64,000 bases of DNA from Bordetella genomosp. 12 (GTDB lineage Bacteria > Pseudomonadota > Gammaproteobacteria > Burkholderiales > Burkholderiaceae_B). Positions 8,895 to 16,995 of the stretch are shown one piece after another. The translations under genes and the position numbers were made by a program. The notes below the pieces were generated by a model that ran no database searches, had not been told where the DNA came from, and saw nothing but the letters and a program-made list of their open reading frames with translations. Each line of letters begins with the position of its first letter. Position 1 is the first letter of the stretch. The stretch covers positions 1,850,226 to 1,914,225 of the forward strand of contig NZ_NEVU01000003.1 in assembly GCF_002261355.1 (NCBI RefSeq), in the 5' to 3' direction.

Positions 8895-9680
8895 ATGTTT
8901 GATAGATCTCGGCTTTTGTGGAAACACCGCCACCTGCTGTGGGCGACCACCCTGACTGACGTGCGCATACGCTCCTCCGGGACCATTCTGGGCATCGTAT
9001 GGACCCTGCTCTACCCCCTGATGTTTCTGGGCCTGTACGCCGTCGTCTACACCATGATCTTCAAGATCCGGCTCGGCGGCTTCTCGACCTTCGAGTATGT
9101 GCTGCTGATATTCAGCGGGCTGATCCCTTTCCTGGGCTTTTCGGAATCCCTGGGCAGCGGCGTCAGTTGCGTGCTGGGCAACAAAGGTCTGGTCAAGAAC
9201 ACCCTGTTTCCGATCGAACTGATCCCCGTGAAAACGGTCCTGGCAAGCTCGGTCACCATGCTGGTGGGCCTGAGCCTGCTGCTGATCGTGCTCTGGGCCA
9301 ACGGCATCGTTCACCCGACCCAGCTGTTGCTGCCCATCATCATCCTGCTGCAGCTCATCTTCACCGTGGGGCTGATCTGGCTGCTATCGGCCATCAACGT
9401 GTTCGTGCCGGACATCGCGCAGACCGTGTCCATCATGACGCTCTTTCTCATGCTGGTCTCGCCCATCGCGTACACGCACTCCATGATTCCGGCGGCGGTG
9501 CTGCCCTTCATGTATCTCAATCCGCTGTACTACCTGATCATGCTGTACCGCGACGCGGTGTTCCTGGGTGACTTTCCGCTTTCCATGCTGTTGACCTTCA
9601 CGCTGATCGCTTGCGGATTCTTCACGCTGGGTGGTTATGTCTTTTCACGCCTGAAGCCGCTGTTTGCCGACTATGTCTAA
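8895..9680 (+). CDS. wzm: ABC-2 type polysaccharide export permease (Wzm)
   Basis: The 261-residue protein has six hydrophobic segments and the family start LLWKHRHLLWATTLTDVRIR followed by GTILGIVWTLLYPL, the amphipathic interface helix and first membrane helix of O-antigen ABC exporters. It ends in VFSRLKPLFADYV, as Wzm proteins do. Two Wzm subunits with two Wzt subunits move undecaprenyl-linked, finished O-polysaccharide across the inner membrane. The ATG at 8895 is chosen because AGGAA lies just upstream; the longer TTG start at 8877 is less likely. It overlaps wzt by 8 nt, so the two are translationally coupled. Confidence 0.92.
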   Translation: MFDRSRLLWKHRHLLWATTLTDVRIRSSGTILGIVWTLLYPLMFLGLYAVVYTMIFKIRLGGFSTFEYVLLIFSGLIPFLGFSESLGSGVSCVLGNKGLVKNTLFPIELIPVKTVLASSVTMLVGLSLLLIVLWANGIVHPTQLLLPIIILLQLIFTVGLIWLLSAINVFVPDIAQTVSIMTLFLMLVSPIAYTHSMIPAAVLPFMYLNPLYYLIMLYRDAVFLGDFPLSMLLTFTLIACGFFTLGGYVFSRLKPLFADYV

Positions 9681-11460
9681 GCCGATCATCGAGATCTCGG
9701 ATCTCTCGAAAATGTTCCGCATGTTCCGGTCGCCCCGCTACCGGATGATGGAGACGCTCGGCCTGCCGGTACCGTCGAGCAGCTATGAAGAATTCTGGGC
9801 GCTGCGCGACATCAATTTCAACGTCATGCCCGGCGAACGCATCGGGCTGATCGGCCGCAATGGCGCGGGCAAGAGCACGCTGCTGAAGATCGTCGCCGGC
9901 CTGCTGCGGCCGACCTCGGGCCAGGCACGGGTCAATGGCGAAGTCCAGGCTCTCATGGAACTGGGCACCGGCTTTCACCCCGAATTCACCGGACGCGCCA
10001 ACGCGGTGTCGGCCCTGGCCTATCAAGGGGTGACCGGGCGGCGCGCCCAGCAGTTGCTCGAAAGCATCATCGAATTCTCCGAGCTCGATGAGTTCATGGA
10101 CAAGCCGGTCAAGACCTACTCGGCCGGCATGTATTCCCGCCTGGCCTTCGCCGTGGCCACCGCGGTGCGCCCGCAGATCCTCATCATCGATGAAATTCTT
10201 GGCGCCGGGGATGCCTATTTCGCCGCCAAGTCGGCCGCGCGCATGCACGAGCTGACCTCGCAGGGCACAACCGTGCTGTTCGTGTCGCACGACATGGCCT
10301 CGGTGCAGATGATCTGCGACCGCTGCATCTGGATCGAACGCGGCCGCATGATCATGGACAGCGATCCCAACGATGTCAGCAAGCGTTATGCGCTGTCGAT
10401 CCGCAAGCAGGAAGAACTGCGTCTGCGCGCCATCAATCTGAAGTTGCAGCGCGGCCACGTCAGCGAACTGCTCACCTCGACGGACCTGGACAAGACACTG
10501 GTGCTGCGTCTGGTGACCGCCGAGCATTGCGCGCCGCAAACGCCAGTGCCGGTCTACCAGGTGGACCTGCTGCACCACGACGAAGTGCTGGAATCGCTCA
10601 TCGTCGGCGACGCGCGCGACGACGACCGCAGCGAACGCCTGCATCTGCTGACCGCCAAAGGCTTCATGGAATGGGGCCCGCCCGCCAAGACCCGAGCCGG
10701 CAAGCCCTATCGCCTGGTGGGCCGCTTCAAGGGTTCATACAACCATGCGCCCATCAGCTTGCGGCTGCCGCAGGGGATGGGCGACGACACGGGCTTCAAG
10801 GTCCGCATCACGCACGGCCCCGTCTCGCCGACTGAACCGCTGATCCTGCAGCTTTTCGACGGCGTGGATTACGTCACGCTGGGTACGCTGGACGCCACCG
10901 GGCAGGACAGCGCCGAAAGCGTCATCGCCATGCGCGCGGCCGCCACCGAAGAGGCCGAGCCCCCCAAGGAAGAGCCGGTCGAGCGCGATGAATTCACCTA
11001 CGGCACGGGCGATGCGTGGATCACCGATGTCGACTTCCTCGACGCCGACGGCAACTCGCACCGACTGTTTCATTTTTCCGAGCCGATGTATGTGAAGATC
11101 GGCTGGCAGACCAAGAAGCCGATTGCCCGGCTGTCATTCGTGGTCTGCATCTACGGCCTGGACGGCCGCTGCGTGTCCCAGGTTGTCTCGCCTTTTGTCT
11201 CGACGGATATCGAGGGGCAGCAAGGCGTGATCACAGCGGCTTTCGAGCCATTGCGCGTGGGCAAAGGCGATTACCTCGTCTCCATCGGCATTTTCGACGG
11301 CCTCACGACGCACAGCCAGGAAGAAGCCACGGCGTACGAAGTCCAGGATCGCAAGTACCGGCTGCGGGTGACGCCGCCGCCGCAAGCCCTTCTCGAACGA
11401 GGTCTCGTCGTCGACGACGCCCGCTGGACCGTTACGCCACGCACAGGAGGTCAGGGATGA
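9673..11460 (+). CDS. wzt: O-antigen ABC exporter ATPase (Wzt) with C-terminal carbohydrate-binding domain and an extra middle segment
   Basis: The 595-residue protein has an N-terminal ABC domain: Walker A GRNGAGKST at 61-69, signature YSAGMYSR around 149-156, Walker B ILIIDE at 169-174, and the switch histidine in VSHDMAS. Residues about 440-585 form the beta-rich C-terminal domain (GDAWITDVDFLDADG...) that in Wzt homologues binds the end of the glycan before export. Well-studied Wzt proteins with this domain are about 400-430 residues. Here about 180 residues (250-430), including HHDEVLESLIVGDARDD, lie between the two and match nothing I recognise. The ATG at 9673 is preferred over TTG 9664. 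The stop overlaps the methyltransferase start (ATGA). Confidence 0.9.
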   Translation: MSKPIIEISDLSKMFRMFRSPRYRMMETLGLPVPSSSYEEFWALRDINFNVMPGERIGLIGRNGAGKSTLLKIVAGLLRPTSGQARVNGEVQALMELGTGFHPEFTGRANAVSALAYQGVTGRRAQQLLESIIEFSELDEFMDKPVKTYSAGMYSRLAFAVATAVRPQILIIDEILGAGDAYFAAKSAARMHELTSQGTTVLFVSHDMASVQMICDRCIWIERGRMIMDSDPNDVSKRYALSIRKQEELRLRAINLKLQRGHVSELLTSTDLDKTLVLRLVTAEHCAPQTPVPVYQVDLLHHDEVLESLIVGDARDDDRSERLHLLTAKGFMEWGPPAKTRAGKPYRLVGRFKGSYNHAPISLRLPQGMGDDTGFKVRITHGPVSPTEPLILQLFDGVDYVTLGTLDATGQDSAESVIAMRAAATEEAEPPKEEPVERDEFTYGTGDAWITDVDFLDADGNSHRLFHFSEPMYVKIGWQTKKPIARLSFVVCIYGLDGRCVSQVVSPFVSTDIEGQQGVITAAFEPLRVGKGDYLVSIGIFDGLTTHSQEEATAYEVQDRKYRLRVTPPPQALLERGLVVDDARWTVTPRTGGQG

Positions 11461-12929
11461 ATTCCAATTACTACGAGCAGGCCACGCTTTGGGACAGCGC
11501 GCCCAGCGCGGCGCAGGTCGACGTGGCGCAAGCCCTGAAATCCCTGATCCCGGCCGATGTCCGCACGGTGCTCGATGCCGGCTGCGGCAGCGGCATCGTG
11601 ACCAACACCCTGGTGGATCAATGGGAGGTCACTGGCTGCGACATCAGCCAAACGGCCCTGGCTCAGGTCAATGCGCCGACCATTCTGGCCGACCTGACCG
11701 AGCTGCCGTTTGCCGATCAGCAGTTCGACCTGGTGCTGTCGAGCGACGTGATCGAGCACATCCCTGACGAGGTCTACCGCGCAGCGATCAAGGAAATCGC
11801 GCGGGTGGCCGGCAAGTACATTCTGATCGCCGTGCCCTACCGGGAAATACTGGAAGCCTCCCTGGTGCAGTGCCCTGCCTGCCGGCACCGCTTTCACGCC
11901 CACTACCATCAGCGCTCCTACCGGGCCGCGGATTTCGAGCAGCTGTTTCCGGCGGACTTCGAAGTCGTCTCCACCAGCCTGGCAGGCGAGCGCTGGCCCT
12001 TCAGCAATCCCGGCCTGTCGCAAGCGGCGCTGATGCTGGCCGACACGGACTATGAATTCCCCTCGGCGGTCTGCCCGGCCTGCGGCACCCAACGCGGCCC
12101 GTCCGAGCGCTCGCCACAAGCCAGCATGCTCGAGCGGCAGCTCTGCGCCTTGCAGTATCTGCGCATCGAGAACGGACTGGAAGCGCCGCCCCTGCCTTCG
12201 GAACTGCTGGTGCTGCTCAAACGCAGCGGCACGCATGACGCCAAACCGGTGGCCGAACCGGCGTTCGCGGGCGACATCGCGCTGCCCGCCACGCTCGCCT
12301 TGGATCAATGTCCGCGCTTCGATCATCTGCTGAACTATCCGCTGCGGCCCTACCTCGTCGCCGATGGGGAGTTCGACGTTCTGTTATTGCCGGCCCTGCC
12401 CCACCGCATCAGCAGCGATGCCACTGCGCAACAGCCGGCGCCCGCGCTGGCGCTCTATGACGCGGTGCGCGAGGAATATATCGAACTGCAGGCCGAAGCT
12501 GACGATAACGGTGCATGGACCTGGCTCATGCCCGCCGCCTGCCCCAGTATCGTGGCCTACCGCCTGCGTGTTCCCCGCGCGGCCGGCCTGCAGCGCCTGA
12601 CTCTGGAGCCGGCTCAGCCGCTCGACCACGCCGCCTGCTTTGCGCGCGCCTTCGACTACAGCACCGCCGCGCGCGAGAACCACGCCAGATTGCTGGAGCA
12701 ACAGCAGGAGAACGCCCGCCGGCTCGCCGAGCTCAACGACCTGGCCAACGCGATCGAGGCCCGCCGCAACGAGCTGGAACTGCTGCATGCCGACCTGCAA
12801 ACCCGGCATGGCGATCTGGAAACCCGGCACGGCGAACTGGAGATCAGGCACACGGATCTGGAGACGCGCCGCAGCGAGCTCGAAGCCACCCTCAGCAAAC
12901 GCGGCTTTCTGCGCAAACTCTTTTCCTGA
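11457..12929 (+). CDS. SAM-dependent methyltransferase with C-terminal heptad-repeat tail; candidate O-chain terminator and ruler
   Basis: The 490-residue protein has a class I methyltransferase domain: VLDAGCGSG at 38-46, CDIS after strand 2, and VLSSDVIEHIPDEVY as the post-motif. Two CPAC pairs (Cys139/142 and Cys206/209) with nearby histidines suggest a zinc site. Residues about 250-400 are of unknown fold. From about residue 403 the chain is charged and helical, and at 433-481 it is built of seven 7-residue units with Leu or Ile at each first position. It ends RGFLRKLFS, a short basic-hydrophobic tip that could touch the membrane. It overlaps wzt by 4 nt. WbdD of E. coli O9a is the known model for a methylating terminator with a coiled-coil ruler; this protein lacks an obvious kinase domain, so any equivalence is functional inference. 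Confidence 0.85.
   Translation: MNSNYYEQATLWDSAPSAAQVDVAQALKSLIPADVRTVLDAGCGSGIVTNTLVDQWEVTGCDISQTALAQVNAPTILADLTELPFADQQFDLVLSSDVIEHIPDEVYRAAIKEIARVAGKYILIAVPYREILEASLVQCPACRHRFHAHYHQRSYRAADFEQLFPADFEVVSTSLAGERWPFSNPGLSQAALMLADTDYEFPSAVCPACGTQRGPSERSPQASMLERQLCALQYLRIENGLEAPPLPSELLVLLKRSGTHDAKPVAEPAFAGDIALPATLALDQCPRFDHLLNYPLRPYLVADGEFDVLLLPALPHRISSDATAQQPAPALALYDAVREEYIELQAEADDNGAWTWLMPAACPSIVAYRLRVPRAAGLQRLTLEPAQPLDHAACFARAFDYSTAARENHARLLEQQQENARRLAELNDLANAIEARRNELELLHADLQTRHGDLETRHGELEIRHTDLETRRSELEATLSKRGFLRKLFS
12753..12899 (+). repeat. Tandem 21-bp repeats encoding 7-residue units
   Basis: Seven consecutive in-frame 21-bp units encode IEARRNE, LELLHAD, LQTRHGD, LETRHGE, LEIRHTD, LETRRSE and LEATLSK. 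Units three to five are closest at the DNA level (for example ctggaaacccggcacggcga against ctgcaaacccggcatggcga). The pattern would extend a single helix or coiled coil at the end of the methyltransferase. Near-identical 21-bp copies can gain or lose units without breaking the frame. Confidence 0.85.
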
Positions 12930-13020
12930 ACTGCGGACGCCTTTTACTCGACCGACCCTTTTTCCACATGGACGCGAACGCCACCTCCTCGAACCCCGCT
13001 AAGTCTTGGCGGCGTTGGGC

Positions 13021-14028
13021 ATGAAGATCTTCCACGGGCCCAACAACGTCGCCGGTGCGGCGGGTGTGCTCGCCAAGGCGCAGCGCGAGCTGGGCTTTGA
13101 CGCCGAAGCCGTCTGCTATGGCACGGGAACCTATGGATACAAGGCCGACCGTTACCTCAAGCACTCCTTCCGGGACCGGTTGGCAACCGCGTTCAAGGAA
13201 GGGCTGACGCACGACGTTTTTCATTTTTATTTTGGCCAATCGCTCACCGGCGACAAGCTGTTCGACGTCCCCTGGCTGCGCCGGCTGAACAAGAAAATCT
13301 TTTTCTACTTCTGCGGCTGCGACCTGCGCGATGCGAAGTCCACCATACGCAATTACCAGTTCAGCGCCTGTAAGGTCTGTTGGCCTGCCGCCTGCAGCGC
13401 CAATCGCGATCTCGCGCTGGCCACGGCGCAAGACTCGGACGGCGTTTTCGTCAGCACGCCCGACCTGCTCGAATTCGTCGACCGCGCGGTCTGGTTGCCG
13501 CAACCACTGGATATGGAGCGTTTCGACACCTTGCGCCAATCATTGGCCCAATGCCCGATTCCCGATCTGCAAGGCAGAAAGCTGCGCGTCGTCCACGGGC
13601 CGTCCAGCCGCATACTGAAAGGTACCCGCTACCTCGAAGAGGCGATCGCGCAGTTGCAGGCCAAAGGCCGCAACATCGAATTGGTATTGGTCGAGAACAT
13701 GAGCCATGCCGACGCCATGCAGTTATGTCTGAATGCCGACATCGTGGTGGACCAATTACTTATCGGGGCGTATGGGCAGTTCTCGGTGGAAATGATGGCC
13801 TTGGGCAAACCCGTCATCTGTTATATCCGCGACGATCTGCGGCCGCACTACCCTGCGGATCTTCCCATCGTCTCGGCCACGCCCGAGAACATCGGGCAAG
13901 TCGTGGATGACTTGAGCGCGGCGCCGCAATCCTGGGCGGACATCGGCGCCGCGGGCATGGCTTATGTGCGCAACTATCACGACGCGCAGGCTGTCGCCCG
14001 AATCGCTCTGCGTCAATACGGTATTTAA
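13021..14028 (+). CDS. Glycosyltransferase-like protein (GT-B fold likely)
   Basis: The 335-residue protein begins MKIFHGPNNVAGAAGVLAKA, with an early glycine-rich loop of GT-B type. The later part has VVHGPSSRILKGTRYLEEAI, a typical start of the second Rossmann domain, then LNADIVVDQLLIGAYGQFSVEMMALGKPVI, which aligns in position with the donor-binding region of GT4 enzymes, with Glu in FSVEMMALGKP. Several cysteines cluster at about 100-125 (CGCDLRD...CKVCWPAAC), which is unusual and could bind metal. The ATG at 13,021 is taken instead of the TTG at 13,006. It lies 91 bp after the methyltransferase and 25 bp before the next glycosyltransferase. Confidence 0.75.
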   Translation: MKIFHGPNNVAGAAGVLAKAQRELGFDAEAVCYGTGTYGYKADRYLKHSFRDRLATAFKEGLTHDVFHFYFGQSLTGDKLFDVPWLRRLNKKIFFYFCGCDLRDAKSTIRNYQFSACKVCWPAACSANRDLALATAQDSDGVFVSTPDLLEFVDRAVWLPQPLDMERFDTLRQSLAQCPIPDLQGRKLRVVHGPSSRILKGTRYLEEAIAQLQAKGRNIELVLVENMSHADAMQLCLNADIVVDQLLIGAYGQFSVEMMALGKPVICYIRDDLRPHYPADLPIVSATPENIGQVVDDLSAAPQSWADIGAAGMAYVRNYHDAQAVARIALRQYGI

Positions 14029-14053
14029 GCAACGCTTTTTTCAGAACCATAAG

Positions 14054-15490
14054 ATGCGAATACTAATGATGACCGATGATGTGCAGATTGATCGCCGCAT
14101 CATCCAGGAGGCAAAATCCCTCATTGCGCGCAACAACGAGGTCATCCTCTTGTCGGCTCCGGGCGCCGGGCTGCTCTCACATGAGATCATCGAAGGCGTG
14201 AAGGTGGAGCGCGTGTCCGTCGCCGCGCAGACCAGCCGGGCCGAGCGCCTGCTGTTGGCCGCCCACGGCCGCTTCATCCGCCTGGTCAATGCCGGTTCAA
14301 GCCGGGGCCAGCGCTACGGCGCTTTGCTGGCCAGCTTGCCTTTCCGCGTGCTGGTCAAGGTCAGAAGGCGTGCGCTGCAGATCCTGCGCCGCCGGCGCGC
14401 CGTGTCCGAATCCGCCCGGCTGCTGAACCTCATCAACCGCCTGCACAGCGTGGCCGCCACCGTGATCTGGCGCTTTTTCTGGTTGCTGGCCGTCATATCC
14501 AACCGGCTGCTGGCATTCTCGCTGCGCGTGGTGCGGCGCCTGCACGGCGGCACCAATCGCGATACGACATTGCTGGCGCGGGCGCGCTACCTGAAGCCGG
14601 ATGTCATCCATGCGCACGATCTTCCCCAGCTTCAGGCCGGCGTCAATGCCGCACGCGCCTTGAAAGTGCCCCTCATCTATGACGCGCACGAGCTCTACCC
14701 GGAAATCTGCACGCTGACGCCCGAGCAGCAGAAAAGACTGGGCGCCAACGAGGCCAAACTGATCCCGCGCGCCGACGCCGTCATCACGGTCAACCCGCAC
14801 CTGGCCCAGGAGTTCGCGCGCCGCTACAAGATCCCGGCGCCCGATGTCATTCTGAATGCCATCGATCCGTTCACCGATCTGCACGACCGGCCGCGCGATC
14901 TGTTCCGTGAAACCATGGGCATCCCGGCCGACAAGCAGATCCTGCTGTTCCAGGGCTGGATGTCGCCCGACCGCGGCCTGCAGGATCTGGTGCGGGCACT
15001 GGCCCAGGTCAGAAGCGACGTGCATCTCGTTTTCATGGGCTACGGCGACCTCGTCAAGGACCTGAGCGCCATCGCCGAGGAAATGGGTGTGCGCGATCGC
15101 GTGCACTTCAAGGACGCCGTCCCGCAGGCCGAGCTGCTGTATTGGACGGCCTCGGCCGACGCCGGCATTATTCCTTACCAGCCGGTGGATTTGAATCACT
15201 GGTTTTGCTCGCCCAATAAACTGTTTGAGTTTGTCCAATCGCGGCTACCCATTATCGCGAACGACCTGCCCTATTTACGCGACGTCATTACGACCGACCA
15301 GATAGGCCTGGTCGCCGACATGAAATCCCTCAGCGATCTGGCGGCGGCGATTAACACCATGTTCGATCCGGCACTGGGCGGCGCGCGGCGCTTCAAACCG
15401 GCGCTCGCGGCCGCACAATACAAATACTCCTGGCAGGCTCAGGAGGCCCAACTTTTTTCGATTTATGACCGTGTAATGGGCAATATTTAG
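14054..15490 (+). CDS. Glycosyltransferase GT4-like with a basic/hydrophobic insertion
   Basis: The 478-residue protein starts MRILMMTDDVQIDRRI. An unusual stretch at about residues 90-180 is strongly basic and hydrophobic (VKVRRRALQILRRRR, then VIWRFFWLLAVISNRLLAF) and probably anchors the enzyme to the membrane. The GT4 core follows: DVIHAHDLPQLQAG, IYDAHELYPE, ILLFQGWMSPDRGLQDLV and WFCSPNKLFEFVQSRLPIIA. The last two match the glycosyltransferase at 6920-8443, pointing to common origin. The start at ATG 14,054 is preferred; longer in-frame starts lie in the previous gene. The sugar added is unknown. Confidence 0.85.
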   Translation: MRILMMTDDVQIDRRIIQEAKSLIARNNEVILLSAPGAGLLSHEIIEGVKVERVSVAAQTSRAERLLLAAHGRFIRLVNAGSSRGQRYGALLASLPFRVLVKVRRRALQILRRRRAVSESARLLNLINRLHSVAATVIWRFFWLLAVISNRLLAFSLRVVRRLHGGTNRDTTLLARARYLKPDVIHAHDLPQLQAGVNAARALKVPLIYDAHELYPEICTLTPEQQKRLGANEAKLIPRADAVITVNPHLAQEFARRYKIPAPDVILNAIDPFTDLHDRPRDLFRETMGIPADKQILLFQGWMSPDRGLQDLVRALAQVRSDVHLVFMGYGDLVKDLSAIAEEMGVRDRVHFKDAVPQAELLYWTASADAGIIPYQPVDLNHWFCSPNKLFEFVQSRLPIIANDLPYLRDVITTDQIGLVADMKSLSDLAAAINTMFDPALGGARRFKPALAAAQYKYSWQAQEAQLFSIYDRVMGNI

Positions 15491-15824
15491 CAAAAAGAAG
15501 CGGCGCGGTAAAAAACTTCCATATCGTGAAAATTCAAACTTTGGATCAACTATGATCAAAAAAATCCCGGGACACGAGAAACCCGGCGTTGCTCCAGCGG
15601 TTGAACTCCATTGCGAAGACAGGCGTGCATTGACCGCACGCGCTTGAATATGACACCAACACCGCTTGCCTTGCCCTCCGCCCTGCCGCCTTGTCTGCGC
15701 AGCGGGTGAGCCCGGCCTCGTTTCATGCTTACCGCCTTGCGGCCAGCCGGCAGCCTGAACAGGCCGTCCGGCGCGGACAAGGTATCTGTTCCCACTTATC
15801 TGCTTTCTTGTACGGAGTTCCCAA
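15491..15824. other. 334-bp spacer before the amino-sugar module
   Basis: No gene is supported. The first 90 bp are AT-rich. CCGGG (15567-15571) and CCCGG (15582-15586) could form a small hairpin whose U-tract would lie on the minus strand, where no gene ends. GGAGTT stands 8 bp before the ATG of the aminotransferase and is its ribosome-binding site. The size and position suggest a separate promoter for the sugar-biosynthesis genes, but no clear -35/-10 pair was found. Confidence 0.5.
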
Positions 15825-16949
15825 ATGGCAGTCAGCTTCATAGACTTGCGTCGTTTTGAGCCTGGTTTTCAGGAGGCTTGGCAGCGCCAGGTCGCAGAAA
15901 TGTCCGCCCGCGCCGAGTTCATCGGCGGCCCGAGCGTCAGCCGCCTCGAAGAGCGGCTGCGCGAGGCCACGGGGGTCAACGAAGTCGTGAGTTGCGCCAA
16001 TGGCACGGATGCCCTGCAACTGGCCTTGCGCGCCGTCGGCGTGGGCGAAGGCGATGTCGTCCTGGTTCCGGACCTGACGTTCTGGGCCACCTATGAAGCC
16101 GTGGTCAACGTCAACGCCAGCCCTTACACGGTGGACTGCAACCGCGCCGACCAGAGCCTGGATGTCGATCTGGTGGCCGAACTGCTGCCCAAGATCAAGC
16201 CCAAGGCCGTGATTGCCGTGCACCTTTACGGCTGGGGCAGCGCCCGCCTGGATGAACTGCGCGCCCTGTGCCGCAACGCCGGCGTGGCGCTCATCGAAGA
16301 TGCCGCCCAGGCCTACGGGGTGAACTTCCAGAACGAATCCATTTTCAAGGGCGCGCAGATCGCCACGACCTCGTTCTATCCTGCCAAGGTGCTCGGTGCG
16401 GCAGGCGATGGCGGCGCCGTGTTCTGCGCCGACAAAACCCTGGCCGAGACGGTGCGCCGCCTCTCCAACCATGGCCGTACCGCGCATTACGGCCATGGCG
16501 ACGTGGGCTGGAACTCGCGTCTTGACGCCCTGCAAGCGGCGTTTCTCAACCTCAGCCTGGATCATATCGACGCACGGCTGGCATCGCGCCGCGCCGCCGC
16601 CGACGCCTACCGCCGCGCGCTGGGCGGCAAGTTCCCGGGCCTGAGCATCGTCGACGCGCCGGCCGGCTACGAAGAAAACGGCTACTGCAACGTTTGCTTC
16701 GTCGACGACCTGGACGTCAAAAAGCGCCTCGAAGCCGCCCTCAAGAGCGCCGGCATCGGTTTTGGCAATATCTATCCCTCGCCCCTGTCGCGCCAGCCTG
16801 GCGCAGCGCGCTACCTGAAGGGTCAGGCCAAGGGCGAGACCGCCGCCTGGCTGTGCGCGCACGTGCTGAATCTGCCTCTCTTTCCCTACATGAAGGATGA
16901 GGAGATCGCCGAGGTCGTCCAGACCGTCAGCCGCACGCTGCAAGGCTGA
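15825..16949 (+). CDS. PLP-dependent sugar aminotransferase, DegT/DnrJ/EryC1 family
   Basis: The 374-residue protein has the family marks: CANGTDALQLALRAVGVG (phosphate site), LIEDAAQAYG with the Asp that pairs with the pyridine nitrogen, and SFYPAKVLGAAGDGGAVF with the PLP lysine Lys188. GDVGWNSRLDALQAA is the usual late motif. These enzymes transfer an amino group from glutamate to a keto-sugar nucleotide. With the dehydrogenase and N-acetyltransferase that follow, it most likely makes the 3-amino group of a UDP-2-acetamido-3-amino sugar, as WbpE/WlbC or GnnB do. It leads a three-gene unit, 46 bp before the next ATG. Confidence 0.9.
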   Translation: MAVSFIDLRRFEPGFQEAWQRQVAEMSARAEFIGGPSVSRLEERLREATGVNEVVSCANGTDALQLALRAVGVGEGDVVLVPDLTFWATYEAVVNVNASPYTVDCNRADQSLDVDLVAELLPKIKPKAVIAVHLYGWGSARLDELRALCRNAGVALIEDAAQAYGVNFQNESIFKGAQIATTSFYPAKVLGAAGDGGAVFCADKTLAETVRRLSNHGRTAHYGHGDVGWNSRLDALQAAFLNLSLDHIDARLASRRAAADAYRRALGGKFPGLSIVDAPAGYEENGYCNVCFVDDLDVKKRLEAALKSAGIGFGNIYPSPLSRQPGAARYLKGQAKGETAAWLCAHVLNLPLFPYMKDEEIAEVVQTVSRTLQG

Positions 16950-16995
16950 GCTGCACACCCGCCAACCACAGACACGCCGCGATCAGGAATACATC

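Noticed and set aside
15567..15586. Hairpin CCGGG/CCCGG as a terminator of the upstream glycosyltransferase
   Set aside because: The U-tract lies on the wrong (minus) strand and the stem is only five pairs.
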